From positions 339,101,001 through 339,165,000 of the forward strand of contig NC_092338.1 of assembly GCF_046630445.1 (NCBI RefSeq): a stretch of 64,000 bases of DNA, in the 5' to 3' direction. Of this stretch, positions 23,768 through 35,382 are shown one piece after another. The position numbers and the translations under genes are program-made. This DNA is from Rutidosis leptorrhynchoides. Its lineage: Eukaryota; Streptophyta; Magnoliopsida; Asterales; Asteraceae. Position 1 is the first letter of the stretch; each line of letters starts with the position of its first letter. The notes under the pieces are model-generated. The model was not told the origin of the DNA and searched no databases. It was given only the letters and a program-made list of their open reading frames with translations.

Positions 23768-26700
23768 TGTGATGACCCGGAAATTTCCGATCAAATTTAA
23801 ACTTTAATCTTTATATGTACCCGACACGATAAGCAAAAATCTGTAATGTTGAGTCTCGAAAGTTTTGAAACTATATTCATTTAATCAAATACCCTTTGAC
23901 CATGCCTGACGATTCACGAACAATTATGTGTAAATAAATATATATACATATGTGTGATTTTTAAATTGAGAAATATTGATAAAACATTGAACGGATTAGT
24001 TGATATGAATATAAGATATGAGATTTATTTTATGAACTTGGAAATGCGATCAAGGTATTGAATGAATAATAATACTTTACATAAACGTATTTGTTTGATA
24101 TAAGTTTATCAACGAGATTGAAAGATAACATCAAATGATTGAATTATCGGATACATTGAACTATGATTATGAGTCTCTGTTATGAGGTCCACTTTGAATT
24201 AGGAAACCCTTACTTTTTAACGGTATTCGGAATAAATGGTAAAGTGATTTACATGTAAGAACAAAGTATCACTTATTGGGAGTTAGACAAAAGTTAGTGG
24301 AGAATTGAATTTCATAATACTCGATTGATCATATAGAAGGAAAAATTAGGATAAGATTCGTTGACTAGATAAACCCATTTGATATGTTATATTAAGATAT
24401 ATTATTTAGAAAGTTAAGGAAATTAAACTAAACATTTACGCATAAAAGAATGAAATCAAATTAAGTTTTAAAGCATAAACGTTATAGGATTTTCGATTAT
24501 GTAAATGATCTTAAATTATATAATTAGTTTTGAAAGGATAACTAGTATGTTATTAGATAAATATTTCAAAAATATGTATAAGATTATAAAATTTAATTTA
24601 AATTAGGCATAAAACGTTTTGATTTTAAACTAATATTAATAAATAGGCTTTGATAAATAACAAGATTATGAATTATAAAAGGAAATGATCAAAACACTCA
24701 AAAGGTTAAGTTACACTTTGAGTGTGTTAGTTTTTAATTAATTTAAGTCTAGTTATTAATAAAGGTACATGTCGCAAAACGTTTAATTTAAAATAAAATA
24801 TTTTGACAAACAACGAGACTTTGATTTATAGAAGGAAATGACCACAATGCTCAATTTTATAAGTTACATTTTTCATAAAGTAAATTATTGATGAATAAAT
24901 CAAACTATTACTAAAGGTACACATCGCATAACGTAAAAAGCTAGTTTTCTAAACGTACGAAAGTGCGCTCGAGAAACCGAAAGTGGTACATGAGTCGTGA
25001 GACCACGTCCGTGTCATTTTTGTAAAAATTATATTTTTACCATGTACGTAAATATAATATAATATTTAATTAATCATATAAATTAAAATATTATAAAATC
25101 TTTATATATATAAGTTTGGATTACGTTCATGTATGAAGAAGTAATCCGCAAATTGCGGTTCCATTTTCTTTATCAATCCGAAATTTCGAAGTAATGGGAC
25201 CCAAATTTGATCTATAAAGTCTCGAACGTAATTTGATTTCATTTCATTCAATTCATCTATCTATCTTACTCCGTAGTATATATTTATTTTATTTATTATT
25301 ATTATTATTATTTTATGATTAAGAAATATTGTTATTAGTAGTATCTAGAAGCATTATTATTAGTATTTTTATACATAAAATATTACGACGAGGTCATGAA
25401 CGAGTCATTTAAAAACGGGATTTATGAGCGGGATAGAGCTAAGGAAATTATGGGTTAGAGCTATGGAGGTAATGGGTAATGTTCGAGGTTATGCTCGTGA
25501 GGTTAAACTAGTGTTTATCATCTTCGTTGCGTCTACGTACCTTTCCTGAAATATTGAATCTCAATATTGATACGTGAGTACTCATAATTTAATTTTTACA
25601 TATTAATAGTGTATCCCTGACTAGTGCTCGAGAAAATAGGATTATGCATGATTGTACTTTTGATATTGCCCTTAGTCAGGTTATGTTAAATCTCGAAGTA
25701 GTTACATCTACGGTTAAGATAAGGTATAAGATATGCGTGTCGTTGGAAAGCTAGCGAAAAATTAAGAACTTTTCCTTTAGATGTCGAATCGTTCCGATGA
25801 ACGGATTAGAAGTTATAGTCATTTGAAGTTGTGTAAAAATGATTATTATTATCGTCGTTCTAATTATTATTATTATTATTATTATTATTATCATTATTAT
25901 TATTATTATCTATAAAAAGTATTACCCTTAAAATTTGATATTTTTATTATTACTATCATTTATTATCATTAAAAGTTATAATTAGTATTATTATTATTAT
26001 CATTAAAATAGATTATTAGTATTATCATTATCATAATAATTATTATTATTGGTATTATAATTAAAACTAGTAACAGTAACATTTAACTATTATGATTACT
26101 ATTATATTCATTAAAATGAACGCGATATAAAAGATGATTTAAGAACCTTTAACAAATTAATTAGGAAATAATGAGTATGAGTATCATGATGAAATTTAAT
26201 TATTGTAAGATAATGATTTAGAAAAAAATTAACGTTTTTATTATTTTATCATTACTAGTATTATTAAAAGTATCGTTAGTATAAAAACTATCATTTTTTC
26301 AAAAAAAAATTATCATTTTAATAGAAATGTCATTGTTATTATAAAATATCATTATTATTATCATTTTAAATAAAAATTATTACTTTAAAGTTAATATTAA
26401 AAAGTATCGTAAATATTAAAGATATCATAATTAGAATTATCATTTTACCATAATATCATTTTTAGTAAATATAAATATTAATTTTTATTAATAAAATAAT
26501 AATAATAATTATTACAAAATAATACGACTTTTAATTATTATTATTATCAATGCTATTTTATCAAATAAAAATGTAATACAAATTATATAATTACCTCAAT
26601 AGAATCTATCACAATATTTTTATGATATTAAATGAACTTTATAAATTTTATTACTTAAGAAATATAAAAGTATACTTTAATATAAAATTGTATTTATTAA

Positions 26701-27847
26701 TAAAGGAATTATATTATTTACTCTATTAAATCTTTTAAAAATATTTTAAAAATATAAGACGACGATATTTAAATTATATAATAATCATTTATAAATTTTT
26801 TTTTTGAAATCATTTTGAGTCAAACTAATTTTTGTCGACCTTTGCATATTAGACTCGAGCATTAGGATTGTGGTACACTATGACTTAACTTAATTTGTTA
26901 GACAAATATTAACCAACATGTAATTATATATAAATAATTTAGGTTCGTGAATCCAAGGCCAGCCTTACACTTGTTCAATGATGTTATATGTATTTTTACT
27001 ACAAAATACAGTATGGTGAGTTTCATTTGCTCCCTTTTTAAATGCTTTTGCAATATATATATCTTTGGGACTGAGAATACATGCGCTGCTTTTATAATTG
27101 TTTTACGAAATAGACACAAGTAATCGAAACTACATTCTATGGTTGAATTATTAAACTGAATATGCCCCTTTTTATTAAGTCTGGTAATCTAAGAATTAGG
27201 GAACAGACACCCTAATTGATGCGAATCCTAAAGATAGATCTATTGGGCCTAACAAACCCCATCCAAAGTACCGGATGCTTTAGTACTTCGAAATTTATAT
27301 CATGTCCGAAGGAGGATCCTAGAATGATAGGGGATATTCTTACATGTATCTAGTTAATGTCGGTTACCAGGTGTTCACCATATGAATGATTATTTTAGTC
27401 TCTATGCATGGGACGTATATTTATGAGAACTGGAAATGAAATTCTTGTGGTCTATTAAAATGATGGAAATAAATGATTATGATAAACTAATGAACTCACC
27501 AACCTTTTGGTTGACACTTTAAAGCATGTTTATTCTCAGATGTTAAAGAAATCTTCCGCTGTGCATTTGCTCATTTTAAAGATATTACTTGGAGTCTTTC
27601 ATAGCATATTTCGAAGAACGTTGCATTCGAGTCATTGAGTTCATCAAAGATTATTATTAAATCAATTTATAGTTGGATAGTGGATATTATGAAATGGTAT
27701 GCATGCCTGTCAATTTCCGATGTAAGGAAAGTTTGTCTTTTAAAAACGAATGCAATGTTTGTAAAATGTATCAAATAGAGGTCAAATACCTCGCGATGTA
27801 ATCAACTATTGTGAATCATTTATAATATATTTGAACGGGTCCTTTCA
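23768..27847 (+). mobile_element. Element B 3' LTR
   Basis: About 4.08 kb from TGTGATGACCCGG to ...GGGTCCTTTCA. The start and the last 900 bases match the 5' LTR, but the centre does not. The expected target duplication is absent: GGTAT before the 5' LTR (10279-10283) against CCCAA after this LTR (27848-27852). It contains AT-rich ATT repeats (25855-26560) and a core promoter at 25146-25219. No gene; open frames are below 100 codons and featureless. Confidence 0.78.
25146..25219 (+). promoter_or_regulatory. B 3' LTR core promoter: paired palindromic words plus TATA box
   Basis: CCGCAAATTGCGG (25146-25158) and CCGAAATTTCGAA (25178-25190) start exactly 32 bases apart. TATAAAG follows after 22 bases (25213-25219), and ACTCCGTAGTATATA lies some 50 bases further on. 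The layout is the same as in the Athila LTRs although the elements belong to different lineages. It is not found in B's 5' LTR. Confidence 0.6.
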
Positions 27848-28926
27848 CCCAAGATGCAACCCAATGCTAAGGTTGCCTCAGAGCACAAACCTATTGATGT
27901 TGATGTAGAACCTGACGTATCTAAGTGCATTCCTGTTAGGGCCTCTAGGCGCCAAAATATTGCCAGGAAGATGAAAGAGGTTGTTTCTGGTTCTCCCTTG
28001 AAGAAGGCTAAGTTTGCTCTTCATGACGAAGATACCGATGATGAAGCTCAAATTGAAGGTTCCGGTGACAACGTTCCCTTGGGTAAGCTTCTTATTTGTT
28101 AGCGTTTTTTTTTTATTAACTGCTCTTCTCGCTTGAACAAATTTATGTACTTTTGTAGGTGATATTCCTGCTATCCCTTCTTTAGAAGCTTGTTTCGATG
28201 TGTTCGATGAGATGATTAATTCTGAATTCGAAGATGCCTTTGTAGATACCTCTAAGCTCATTGATGTTTACACCGCCCATAACTATCGTTCTGCAATCTA
28301 TAATCATCTTGTCCTTTTCTCGTTTGAAGTAGAAATCTGGTAATGTTATATGTTTAGAGAAGGAGGTGGAGGAGCTTAGGGATGTCAATGCATCTTCCAA
28401 GGAGTCTGTGAAGAAGTTACAGGAACAATTGTTGTTGAACACATCTTAGGAGGAGGAGGTGAAATCAGCCAAGAGTGAGATTCTGAGCATGCATGAGAAG
28501 CAGAAGCTGGATGAGAAGAGGATAGCTGACTTGGAGGAGGAGAATGAGGTTCTTTGTCAGGAAGCAAAATTGCTGGCAGATCAGAAGACGAGGTTTGATA
28601 GTTTGAAGACAGATTATTCTGCTGTTATTACCCAGGTTATTCCTCATGTTTGCAAGCAGGTTATCCGTAGCAAAGAGTTGAGCGCATTGGTTGGTGATGT
28701 TTTCCTTGCTAGCAAACTTGAAGAGAGGTGTAAATTGTTGACTGAGTTGTCCCAGCAAGGCAAGCTCGAACTTAGCAGTTATCCAGAGTATACTGATCAG
28801 GCTCCAGACCTTGTTGATGCTGCGTGTGCTCACTTTGCCGATGCTGAACTTAATTATATCACCTCTGTTGTTGCTCACTCTGATGCTAAGCCTGTGGAGC
28901 TTCTTGCCTTGGTTGCAGAGCAATGA
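27848..28926 (+). pseudogene. Antisense extra ORF of Tat element T, C-terminal part
   Basis: This continues the gene interrupted at 10283. The first exon ends at 28082, with a GT-AG intron at 28083-28158 that restores the frame (PLG|DIP). Then come an acidic exon, a frame slip near 28340, an in-frame TAG at 28447 and a long open stretch to TGA at 28924. The C-terminal 155 residues are a heptad-rich coiled coil (EKQKLDEKRIADLEEENEVL) followed by a helical tail ending VELLALVAEQ. This is the usual end of plant Tat antisense proteins. Splicing in an antisense frame suggests it is expressed from its own plus-strand transcript. Function unknown. Confidence 0.7.
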
Positions 28927-28996
28927 TCTTTGCAGTTTGTTTGTGTTATGACCCCCTTTTGATGTGATGATCTGTACTCTTTCTTTATGTTAACGT

Positions 28997-31900
28997 TGTA
29001 GTGACCCGAACTTTTCCATGTTTATATATATTAATTGAGATTAATATTTACATGATTAAATGTTTCCAACATGTTAAGCAATCAAACTTGTTAAGACTTG
29101 ATTAATTGAAATAGGTTTCATATAGACAATTGACCACCCAAGTTGACCGGTGATTCACGAACGTTAAAACTTGTAAAAACTATATGATGACATATATATG
29201 GTTATATATATAGTTAACATGATATTATGATAAGTAAACATATCATTAAGTATATTAACAATGAACTACATATGTAAAAACAAGACTACTAACTTAATGA
29301 TTTTGAAACGAGACATATATGTAACGATTATCGTTGTAACTACATTTAATGTATATATATCATATTAAGAGATATTCGTACATCATAATATCATGATAAT
29401 ATAATAATTTAAAATCTCTTTTGATATTATAAACATTGGGTTAACAACATTTAACAAGATCGTTAACCTAAAGGTTTCAAAACAACATTTACATGTAACG
29501 ACTAACGATGACTTAACGACTCAGTTAAAATGTATATACATGTAGTGTTTTAATATGTATTCATACACTTTTGAAAGACTTCAAGACACTTATCAAAATA
29601 CTTCTACTTAACAAAAATGCTTACAATTACATCCTCGTTCAGTTTCATCAACAATTCTACTCGTATGCACCCGTATTCGTACTCGTACAATACACAGCTT
29701 TTAGATGTATGTACTATTGGTATATACACTCCAATGATCAGCTCTTAGCAGCCCATGTGAGTCACCTAACACATGTGGGAACCATCATTTGGCAACTAGC
29801 ATGAAATATCTCATAAAATTACAAAAATATGAGTAATCATTCATGACTTATTTACATGAAAACAAAATTACATATCCTTTATATCTAATCCATACACCAA
29901 CGACCAAAAACACCTACAAATACTTTCATTCTTCAATTTTCTTCATCTAATTGATCTCTCTCAAGTTCTATCTTCAAGTTCTAAGTGTTCTTCATATATT
30001 TTACAAGTTCTAGTTACATAAAATCAAGAATACTTTCAAGTTTGCTAGCTCACTTCCAATCTTGTAAGGTGATCATCCAACCTCAAGAAATCTTTGTTTC
30101 TTACAGTAGGTTATCATTCTAATACAAGGTAATAATCATATTCAAACTTTGGTTCAATTTCTATAACTATAACAATCTTATTTCAAGTGATGATCTTACT
30201 TGAACTTGTTTTCGTGTCATGATTCTGCTTCAAGAACTTCGAGCCATCCAAGGATCCGTTGAAGCTAGATCCATTTTTCTCTTTTCCAGTAGGTTTATCC
30301 AAGGAACTTAAGGTAGTAATTATGTTCATAACATCATTCGATTCATACATATAAAGCTATCTTATTCGAAGGTTTAAACTTGTAATCACTAGAACATAGT
30401 TTAGTTACTTCTAAACTTGTTCGCAAACAAAAGTTAATCCTTCTAACTTGACTTTTAAAATCAACTAAACACATGTTCTATATCTATATGATATGCTAAC
30501 TTAATGATTTAAAACCTGGAAACACGAAAAACACCGTAAAACTGGATTTACGCCGTCGTAGTAACACCGCGGGCTGTTTTGGGTTAGTTAATTAAAAACT
30601 ATGATAAACTTTAATTTAAAAGTTGTTATTCTGAGAAAATGATTTTTATTATGAACATGAAACTATATCCAAAAATTATGGTTAAACTCAAAGTGGAAGT
30701 ATGTTTTCTAAAATGGTCATCTAGACGTCGTTCTTTCGACTGAAATGACTACCTTTACAAAAACGACTTGTAACTTATTTTTCTGACTATAAACCTATAC
30801 TCTTTCTGTTTAGATTCATAAAATAGAGTTCAATATGAAACCATAGCAATTTGATTCACTCAAAACGGATTTAAAATGAAGAAGTTATGGGTAAAACAAG
30901 ATTGGATAATTTTTCTCATTTTAGCTACGTGAAAATTGGTAACAAATCTATTCCAACCATAACTTAATCAACTTGTATTGTATATTATGTAATCTTGAGA
31001 TACCATAGACACGTATACAATGTTTCGACCTATCATGTCGACACATCTATATATATTTCGGAACAACCATAGACACTCTATATGTGAATGTTAGAGTTAG
31101 CTATACAGGGTTGAGGTTGATTCCAAAATATATATAGTTTGAGTTGTGATCAATACTGAGATACGTATACACTGGGTCATGGATTGATTCAAGATAATAT
31201 TTATCGATTTATTTCTGTACATCTAACTGTGGACAACTAGTTGTAGGTTACTAACGAGGACAGCTGACTTAATAAACTTAAAACATCAAAATATATTAAA
31301 AGTGTTGTAAATATATTTTGAACATACTTTGATATATATGTATATATTGTTATAGGTTCGTGAATCAACCAGTGGCCAAGTCTTACTTCCCGACGAAGTA
31401 AAAATCTGTGAAAGTGAGTTATAGTCCCACTTTTAAAATCTAATATTTTTGGGATGAGAATACATGCAAATTTTATAAATGATTTACAAAATAGACACAA
31501 GTACGTGAAACTACATTCTATGGTTGAATTATCGAAATCGAATATGCCCCTTTTTATTAAGTCTGGTAATCTAAGAATTAGGGAACAGACACCCTAATTG
31601 ACGCGAATCCTAAAGATAGATCTATTGGGCCTAACAAACCCCATCCAAAGTACCGGATGCTTTAGTACTTCGAAATTTATATCATATCCGAAGGGTGTCC
31701 CGGAATGATGGGGATATTCTTATATATGCATCTTGTTAATGTCGGTTACCAGGTGTTCACCATATGAATGATTTTTATCTCTATGTATGGAATGTGTATT
31801 GAAATATGAAATCTTGTGGTCTATTATTATGATTTGATATATATAGGTTAAACCTATAACTCACCAACATTTTTGTTGACGTTTTAAGCATGTTTATTCT

Positions 31901-32246
31901 CAGGTGATTATTAAGAGCTTCCGCTGTCGCATACTTAAATAAGGACGAGATTTGGAGTCCATGCTTGTATGATATTGTGTAAAAACTGCATTCAAGAAAC
32001 TTATTTTGTTGTAACATATTTGTATTGTAAACCATTATGTAATGGTCGTGTGTAAACAGGATATTTTAGATTATCATTATTTGATAATCTACGTAAAACT
32101 TTTTAAACCTTTATTGATGAAATAAAGGTTATGGTTTGTTTTAAAATGAATGCAGTCTTTGAAAAACGTCTCATATAGAGGTCAAAATCTCGCAACGAAA
32201 TCAATTAATATGGAACGTTTTTAATCAATAAGAACGGGACATTTCA
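28997..32246 (+). mobile_element. Element C 5' LTR
   Basis: 3250 bp, from TGTAGTGACCCG to ...GGGACATTTCA. It is nearly identical to the 3' LTR (38845-42092); by eye I see only about 14 differences, so the insertion is young. The flanking TSD is AACGT (28992-28996 and 42093-42097). The 3' 900 bases are related to B's LTRs. Two open frames inside (29571-29804, 31237-31500) are repeated identically in the other LTR and show no domain. Confidence 0.95.
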
Positions 32247-32248
32247 GT

Positions 32249-32260
32249 TGGTATCCGAGC
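32249..32260 (+). promoter_or_regulatory. Primer binding site, tRNA-iMet type (element C)
   Basis: TGGTATCCGAGC, one mismatch to the complement of the initiator tRNA-Met 3' end, two bases after the LTR. Confidence 0.85.
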
Positions 32261-32455
32261 GTTGGTCTTAGAGAACCAGAAAATTTGCATTAGTGTGTCT
32301 TATCGAGTTTGTTAGGATGCATTAGTGAGTCTGGACTTCGACCGTGTTTTCTTTAAAAATGATTGCTTAACATTTTTGTTGGAAACTATATATTTTTAAC
32401 ATATGAATATTATGTGATATATTAATCTCTTAACGTGTTTGATATTATGTGATAG

Positions 32456-33070
32456 ATGTCTACCTCTAGAACAAGTCCCATTGACTCACCTAATAATAAT
32501 GAAGAGTTAAATGTAAATTGGAATGATTCGTGGACTGATTCACAAGTTCCCGAAGAGGAACCGGAAGAGGAGTCGGAACCGGAAGAAGAATCGGAACCGG
32601 AAGAAGAATCGGAACCGGAAGAAGAAATAGAACCGGTGGGGGAAATAATAAAACGGTTAAGTAAAAGAGAATCCTCAACCAACCGACCAAGGTTAATTAT
32701 GGTCAATGGTGTTTCCGCCAAGGAAGCAAAATATTGGGAGGATTACCAATTCTCCGATGAATCGGATTCCGACGAGAATTCCGATGATGTTATAGAAATT
32801 ACCCCAAATGAATTTAAAAAGGCAAAAGAAAATAATAAGGGAAAGGGCATAAAAATAGAGAAATCTAATTCCAACCCCGATGAACTTTATATGTATCGTC
32901 AACCCCCGAAGTCCTTAAGTTGTAACAATGACCCGGGAACCTCTAAACCACCAGGTTTTTCTAAACCAATGTGGAAAACGACGGCTCGTATTAGGGGAAC
33001 ATCATATATCCCTAGAAACTTGGCAAAACGAACCAAAACCGAAGAAGAAGAAACAAGCGAGTCGGAATAA
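32456..33070 (+). CDS. Acidic ORF upstream of gag in element C
   Basis: An intact 204-codon frame. Residues 30-55 are a tandem PEEESE/EPEEE repeat, and residues 95-115 form a second acidic patch (SDESDSDENSDD). The C-terminal third is basic and Pro/Arg-rich, ending in TEEEETSESE. There is no catalytic domain and I do not recognise a family. It follows the primer site by about 200 bases and precedes the F-box ORF by 138 bases; that gap ends in a pyrimidine-rich tract and CAG, a credible 3' splice site. It could be an accessory Gag-like or chaperone-type protein, but this is a guess. Its frame is intact while pol is broken. Confidence 0.65.
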   Translation: MSTSRTSPIDSPNNNEELNVNWNDSWTDSQVPEEEPEEESEPEEESEPEEESEPEEEIEPVGEIIKRLSKRESSTNRPRLIMVNGVSAKEAKYWEDYQFSDESDSDENSDDVIEITPNEFKKAKENNKGKGIKIEKSNSNPDELYMYRQPPKSLSCNNDPGTSKPPGFSKPMWKTTARIRGTSYIPRNLAKRTKTEEEETSESE

Positions 33071-33208
33071 GATAGTTGTATTCGTGTGGTGTAATATATG
33101 TAATATAGTATGCTTATGCTTTATGATATATGTAAAAATTGCTTGTATTAATAAGTATTTTTTTTTATGAATCTAACTCTTGTCTATTTTACAGTATAAA
33201 AACATAAA

Positions 33209-33892
33209 ATGGATAGACAACCCAATATTTTAAGAGACCTACCCGGAGACATGATTGATGAAATCTTGTCTAGAGTCGGTCAGAATTCTTCGGCACAACT
33301 ATTTAAGGCGAGATCAGTTTGTAAGACATTCGAAGAACGTTCCAAGAATGTCTTGGTTTATAAGAGACTTTTGTTTGAAAGATGGGGGATATCACATTGG
33401 GAAACCCATAAGTTACGATGTGTTTACTTTGACACATATATTGCGGGGAACTCAAATGCTATTTTACGCAACGGGTTAAGAAATTATTTTGACTCAATAT
33501 ATCCGAATATTGGACTTCGTGATTTAGAAAAAGCGGCTAACATGCAACATAAAGAAGCATGTTATGCTTACGGATTAGTAATGTTTGCTTCTCACCAAAG
33601 TGAGAACAAGAACATCGGGCTACAACTATTAAACAAAACGTTCCCACAAGTGACGGAGTCGGTAATTGGAGTAAGAAATGAGGTTTTTAGATTGTTACGG
33701 GACTGTTGGACATTACGTAACCCTCGTCCCTTTGATGACGTTACAACACGCTGTCTTATCAACGGTCATAACGGTTATGTTGCACAAGACCAAGGATGGG
33801 AAGTAGTCCTAGTAAAACCAGAATGCATGACTTGTTTCTGGACGTATGAATTACGTGTCTTTATTGCCTTTGCTGAACGACTTGTGTACTAG
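33209..33892 (+). CDS. F-box protein carried by retrotransposon C
   Basis: An intact 227-codon frame. Residues 10-50 form an F-box (LPGDMIDEILSRV, then SVCKTFEERSKN). Residues about 105-140 form a Sel1-like helical repeat (LEKAANMQHKEACYAYG). The tail has CMTCFWTYELRVFI, the Cys-rich end seen in F-box proteins of the plant At2g35280 type. Host homologues act as substrate adaptors of SCF ubiquitin ligases. Here the gene lies between the primer site and gag, in the same orientation, with no introns. It is most simply a transduced host mRNA. It might influence host defence or Gag-Pol stability; that is inference. The length is slightly under that of typical host proteins. Confidence 0.8.
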   Translation: MDRQPNILRDLPGDMIDEILSRVGQNSSAQLFKARSVCKTFEERSKNVLVYKRLLFERWGISHWETHKLRCVYFDTYIAGNSNAILRNGLRNYFDSIYPNIGLRDLEKAANMQHKEACYAYGLVMFASHQSENKNIGLQLLNKTFPQVTESVIGVRNEVFRLLRDCWTLRNPRPFDDVTTRCLINGHNGYVAQDQGWEVVLVKPECMTCFWTYELRVFIAFAERLVY

Positions 33893-34233
33893 CTAGAATT
33901 ATCTTCACAACTATCTTGTATCAAAGTTATTGTGTGCTATATTTCATGCTTTATGTAAAATAAGCGGTATTGTAAGTTTGTAAAATATTGTATAAAAGTT
34001 TGAACGCGAAATATTATTATAATCAGTTTTTCATATAGAATTGTAGTAGTTGAATTGTATATTAGCTACTAAGTATGAACTTAACGGGTAGGTACTACCC
34101 GAATTTAAACTTATAAAACGCTAATATGAAGAAAAAGCTTTTATAAATGAGTTCATATTATGCTACGAAATACTATTAACTACTCTTAATATTCTGTATG
34201 ATTAACTTGTTCCATTTGACTATTTTGAAGGAA
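33893..34233 (+). other. Spacer between F-box ORF and gag, with PPT-like hairpin
   Basis: AT-rich, no gene. It contains TTAACGGGTAGGTACT (34081-34096), identical to the terminal polypurine-tract region before the 3' LTR. Here it is completed to a perfect hairpin CGGGTAG-GTA-CTACCCG (34085-34101). Two counterparts exist in B. Confidence 0.7.
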
Positions 34234-35382
34234 ATGGCACCGACTACTCGACACACCGTGAATATGAATGAAGAGGAATTCCGTACTTTTCTAGCTTCAA
34301 ACATAGCCGCAGTACAGGCTGCGCTACATACCAACAATAACCTTGGATCTAGCAGTACAGGAAATCGTGTAGGATGCACCTACAAAGAATTCACTGCCTG
34401 CAAACCTTTGGAATTTGATGGAACCGAAGGACCGATCGGATTGAAATGGTGGACCGAGAAGGTCGAATCGGTGTTTGCCATAAGTAAGTGTACTGAAGAG
34501 GACAAAGTGAAGTACGCTACGCATACCTTCACAGGTTCTGCGTTAACATGGTGGAATACCTATCTAGAGCAAGTGGGACAAGACGATGCGTACGCACTAC
34601 CGTGGTCAGCATTCAAGCACTTGATGAACGAGAAGTACCGTCCCAGAACCGAGGTCAATAAGCTCAAGACAGAACTTAGAGGGTTACGAACCCAAGGATT
34701 TGATATTACCACGTACGAAAGACGATTCACAGAATTGTGCCTATTGTGTCCGGGAGCATTCGAAGATGAGGAAGAGAAGATCGACGTGTTTGTGAAAGGA
34801 TTACCGGAAAGAATCCAAGAAGATATAAGTTCACACGAGCCCGCCTCCATACAACAGGCATGTAGAATGGCTCACAAACTAGTGAACCAGATTGAAGTAA
34901 TAATTAAAGAACAGACTGCTGAAGAGGCCAATGTGAAGCAAGTCAAAATAAAGTGGGAGGAAAACGGTGATAAGAATCACCAATACAACAACAACAGCAA
35001 TTACAACAATAATCGCAACAATTATCCCAACAATCGCAACATCAATCGCAACTACAACAAACGGCCCAACAACAACAACAACAACAACAACAGCAACTAC
35101 AACAATCATCCCAACAACAATAATAACCGCAACAACAACAACAATCAGAAGCAGCTATGCCAAAGGTGTGAAAAGAATCACTCGGGGTTCTGCACCAAAT
35201 TTTGCAACAAGTGTAAAAGAAATGGTCATAGCGCGGTGAAGTGTGAGGTCTATGGACCAGGGGTTAATAGAACGAAAGGAACAAATGGTGTCGGAACGAG
35301 TAATGGCGGAGCAAGTAGTGTCGGAGCAAGTTATGCCAATGTAGTTTGTTATAAATGTGGGAAAACCGGGCCACATTATTAG
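34234..35382 (+). CDS. Gag polyprotein of element C (frameshifted at 3' end)
   Basis: Structural capsid/nucleocapsid protein. The start at 34234 ([16 protein letters not shown]) is preferred over the in-frame ATG at 34198, whose 12 extra residues look like translated leader. A retrotransposon Gag domain covers about residues 50-230 ([30 protein letters not shown]). It is followed by an Asn-rich stretch from AAC/CAA repeats (34979-35145) and Cys-rich knuckles ([20 protein letters not shown]). One extra G in the run at 35368-35370 shifts the frame inside the last knuckle, giving a stop at 35380 and cutting gag from pol. Confidence 0.85.
   Translation: MAPTTRHTVNMNEEEFRTFLASNIAAVQAALHTNNNLGSSSTGNRVGCTYKEFTACKPLEFDGTEGPIGLKWWTEKVESVFAISKCTEEDKVKYATHTFTGSALTWWNTYLEQVGQDDAYALPWSAFKHLMNEKYRPRTEVNKLKTELRGLRTQGFDITTYERRFTELCLLCPGAFEDEEEKIDVFVKGLPERIQEDISSHEPASIQQACRMAHKLVNQIEVIIKEQTAEEANVKQVKIKWEENGDKNHQYNNNSNYNNNRNNYPNNRNINRNYNKRPNNNNNNNNSNYNNHPNNNNNRNNNNNQKQLCQRCEKNHSGFCTKFCNKCKRNGHSAVKCEVYGPGVNRTKGTNGVGTSNGGASSVGASYANVVCYKCGKTGPHY

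Noticed and set aside
28465..28923. 152-codon open frame on the minus strand
   Set aside because: It lies exactly opposite the coiled-coil exon of the antisense gene, whose plus-strand sequence is the coherent protein.
29571..29804. 77-codon frame in C's LTR, repeated at 39419-39652
   Set aside because: Repetition follows from LTR identity. No domain, and it falls in untranslated LTR sequence.
30549..30572. TACGCCGTCGTA and CCGCGG in C's LTR as another paired-word site
   Set aside because: Centres are only about 15 bases apart, the words are dissimilar and they lie far downstream of the LTR promoter.
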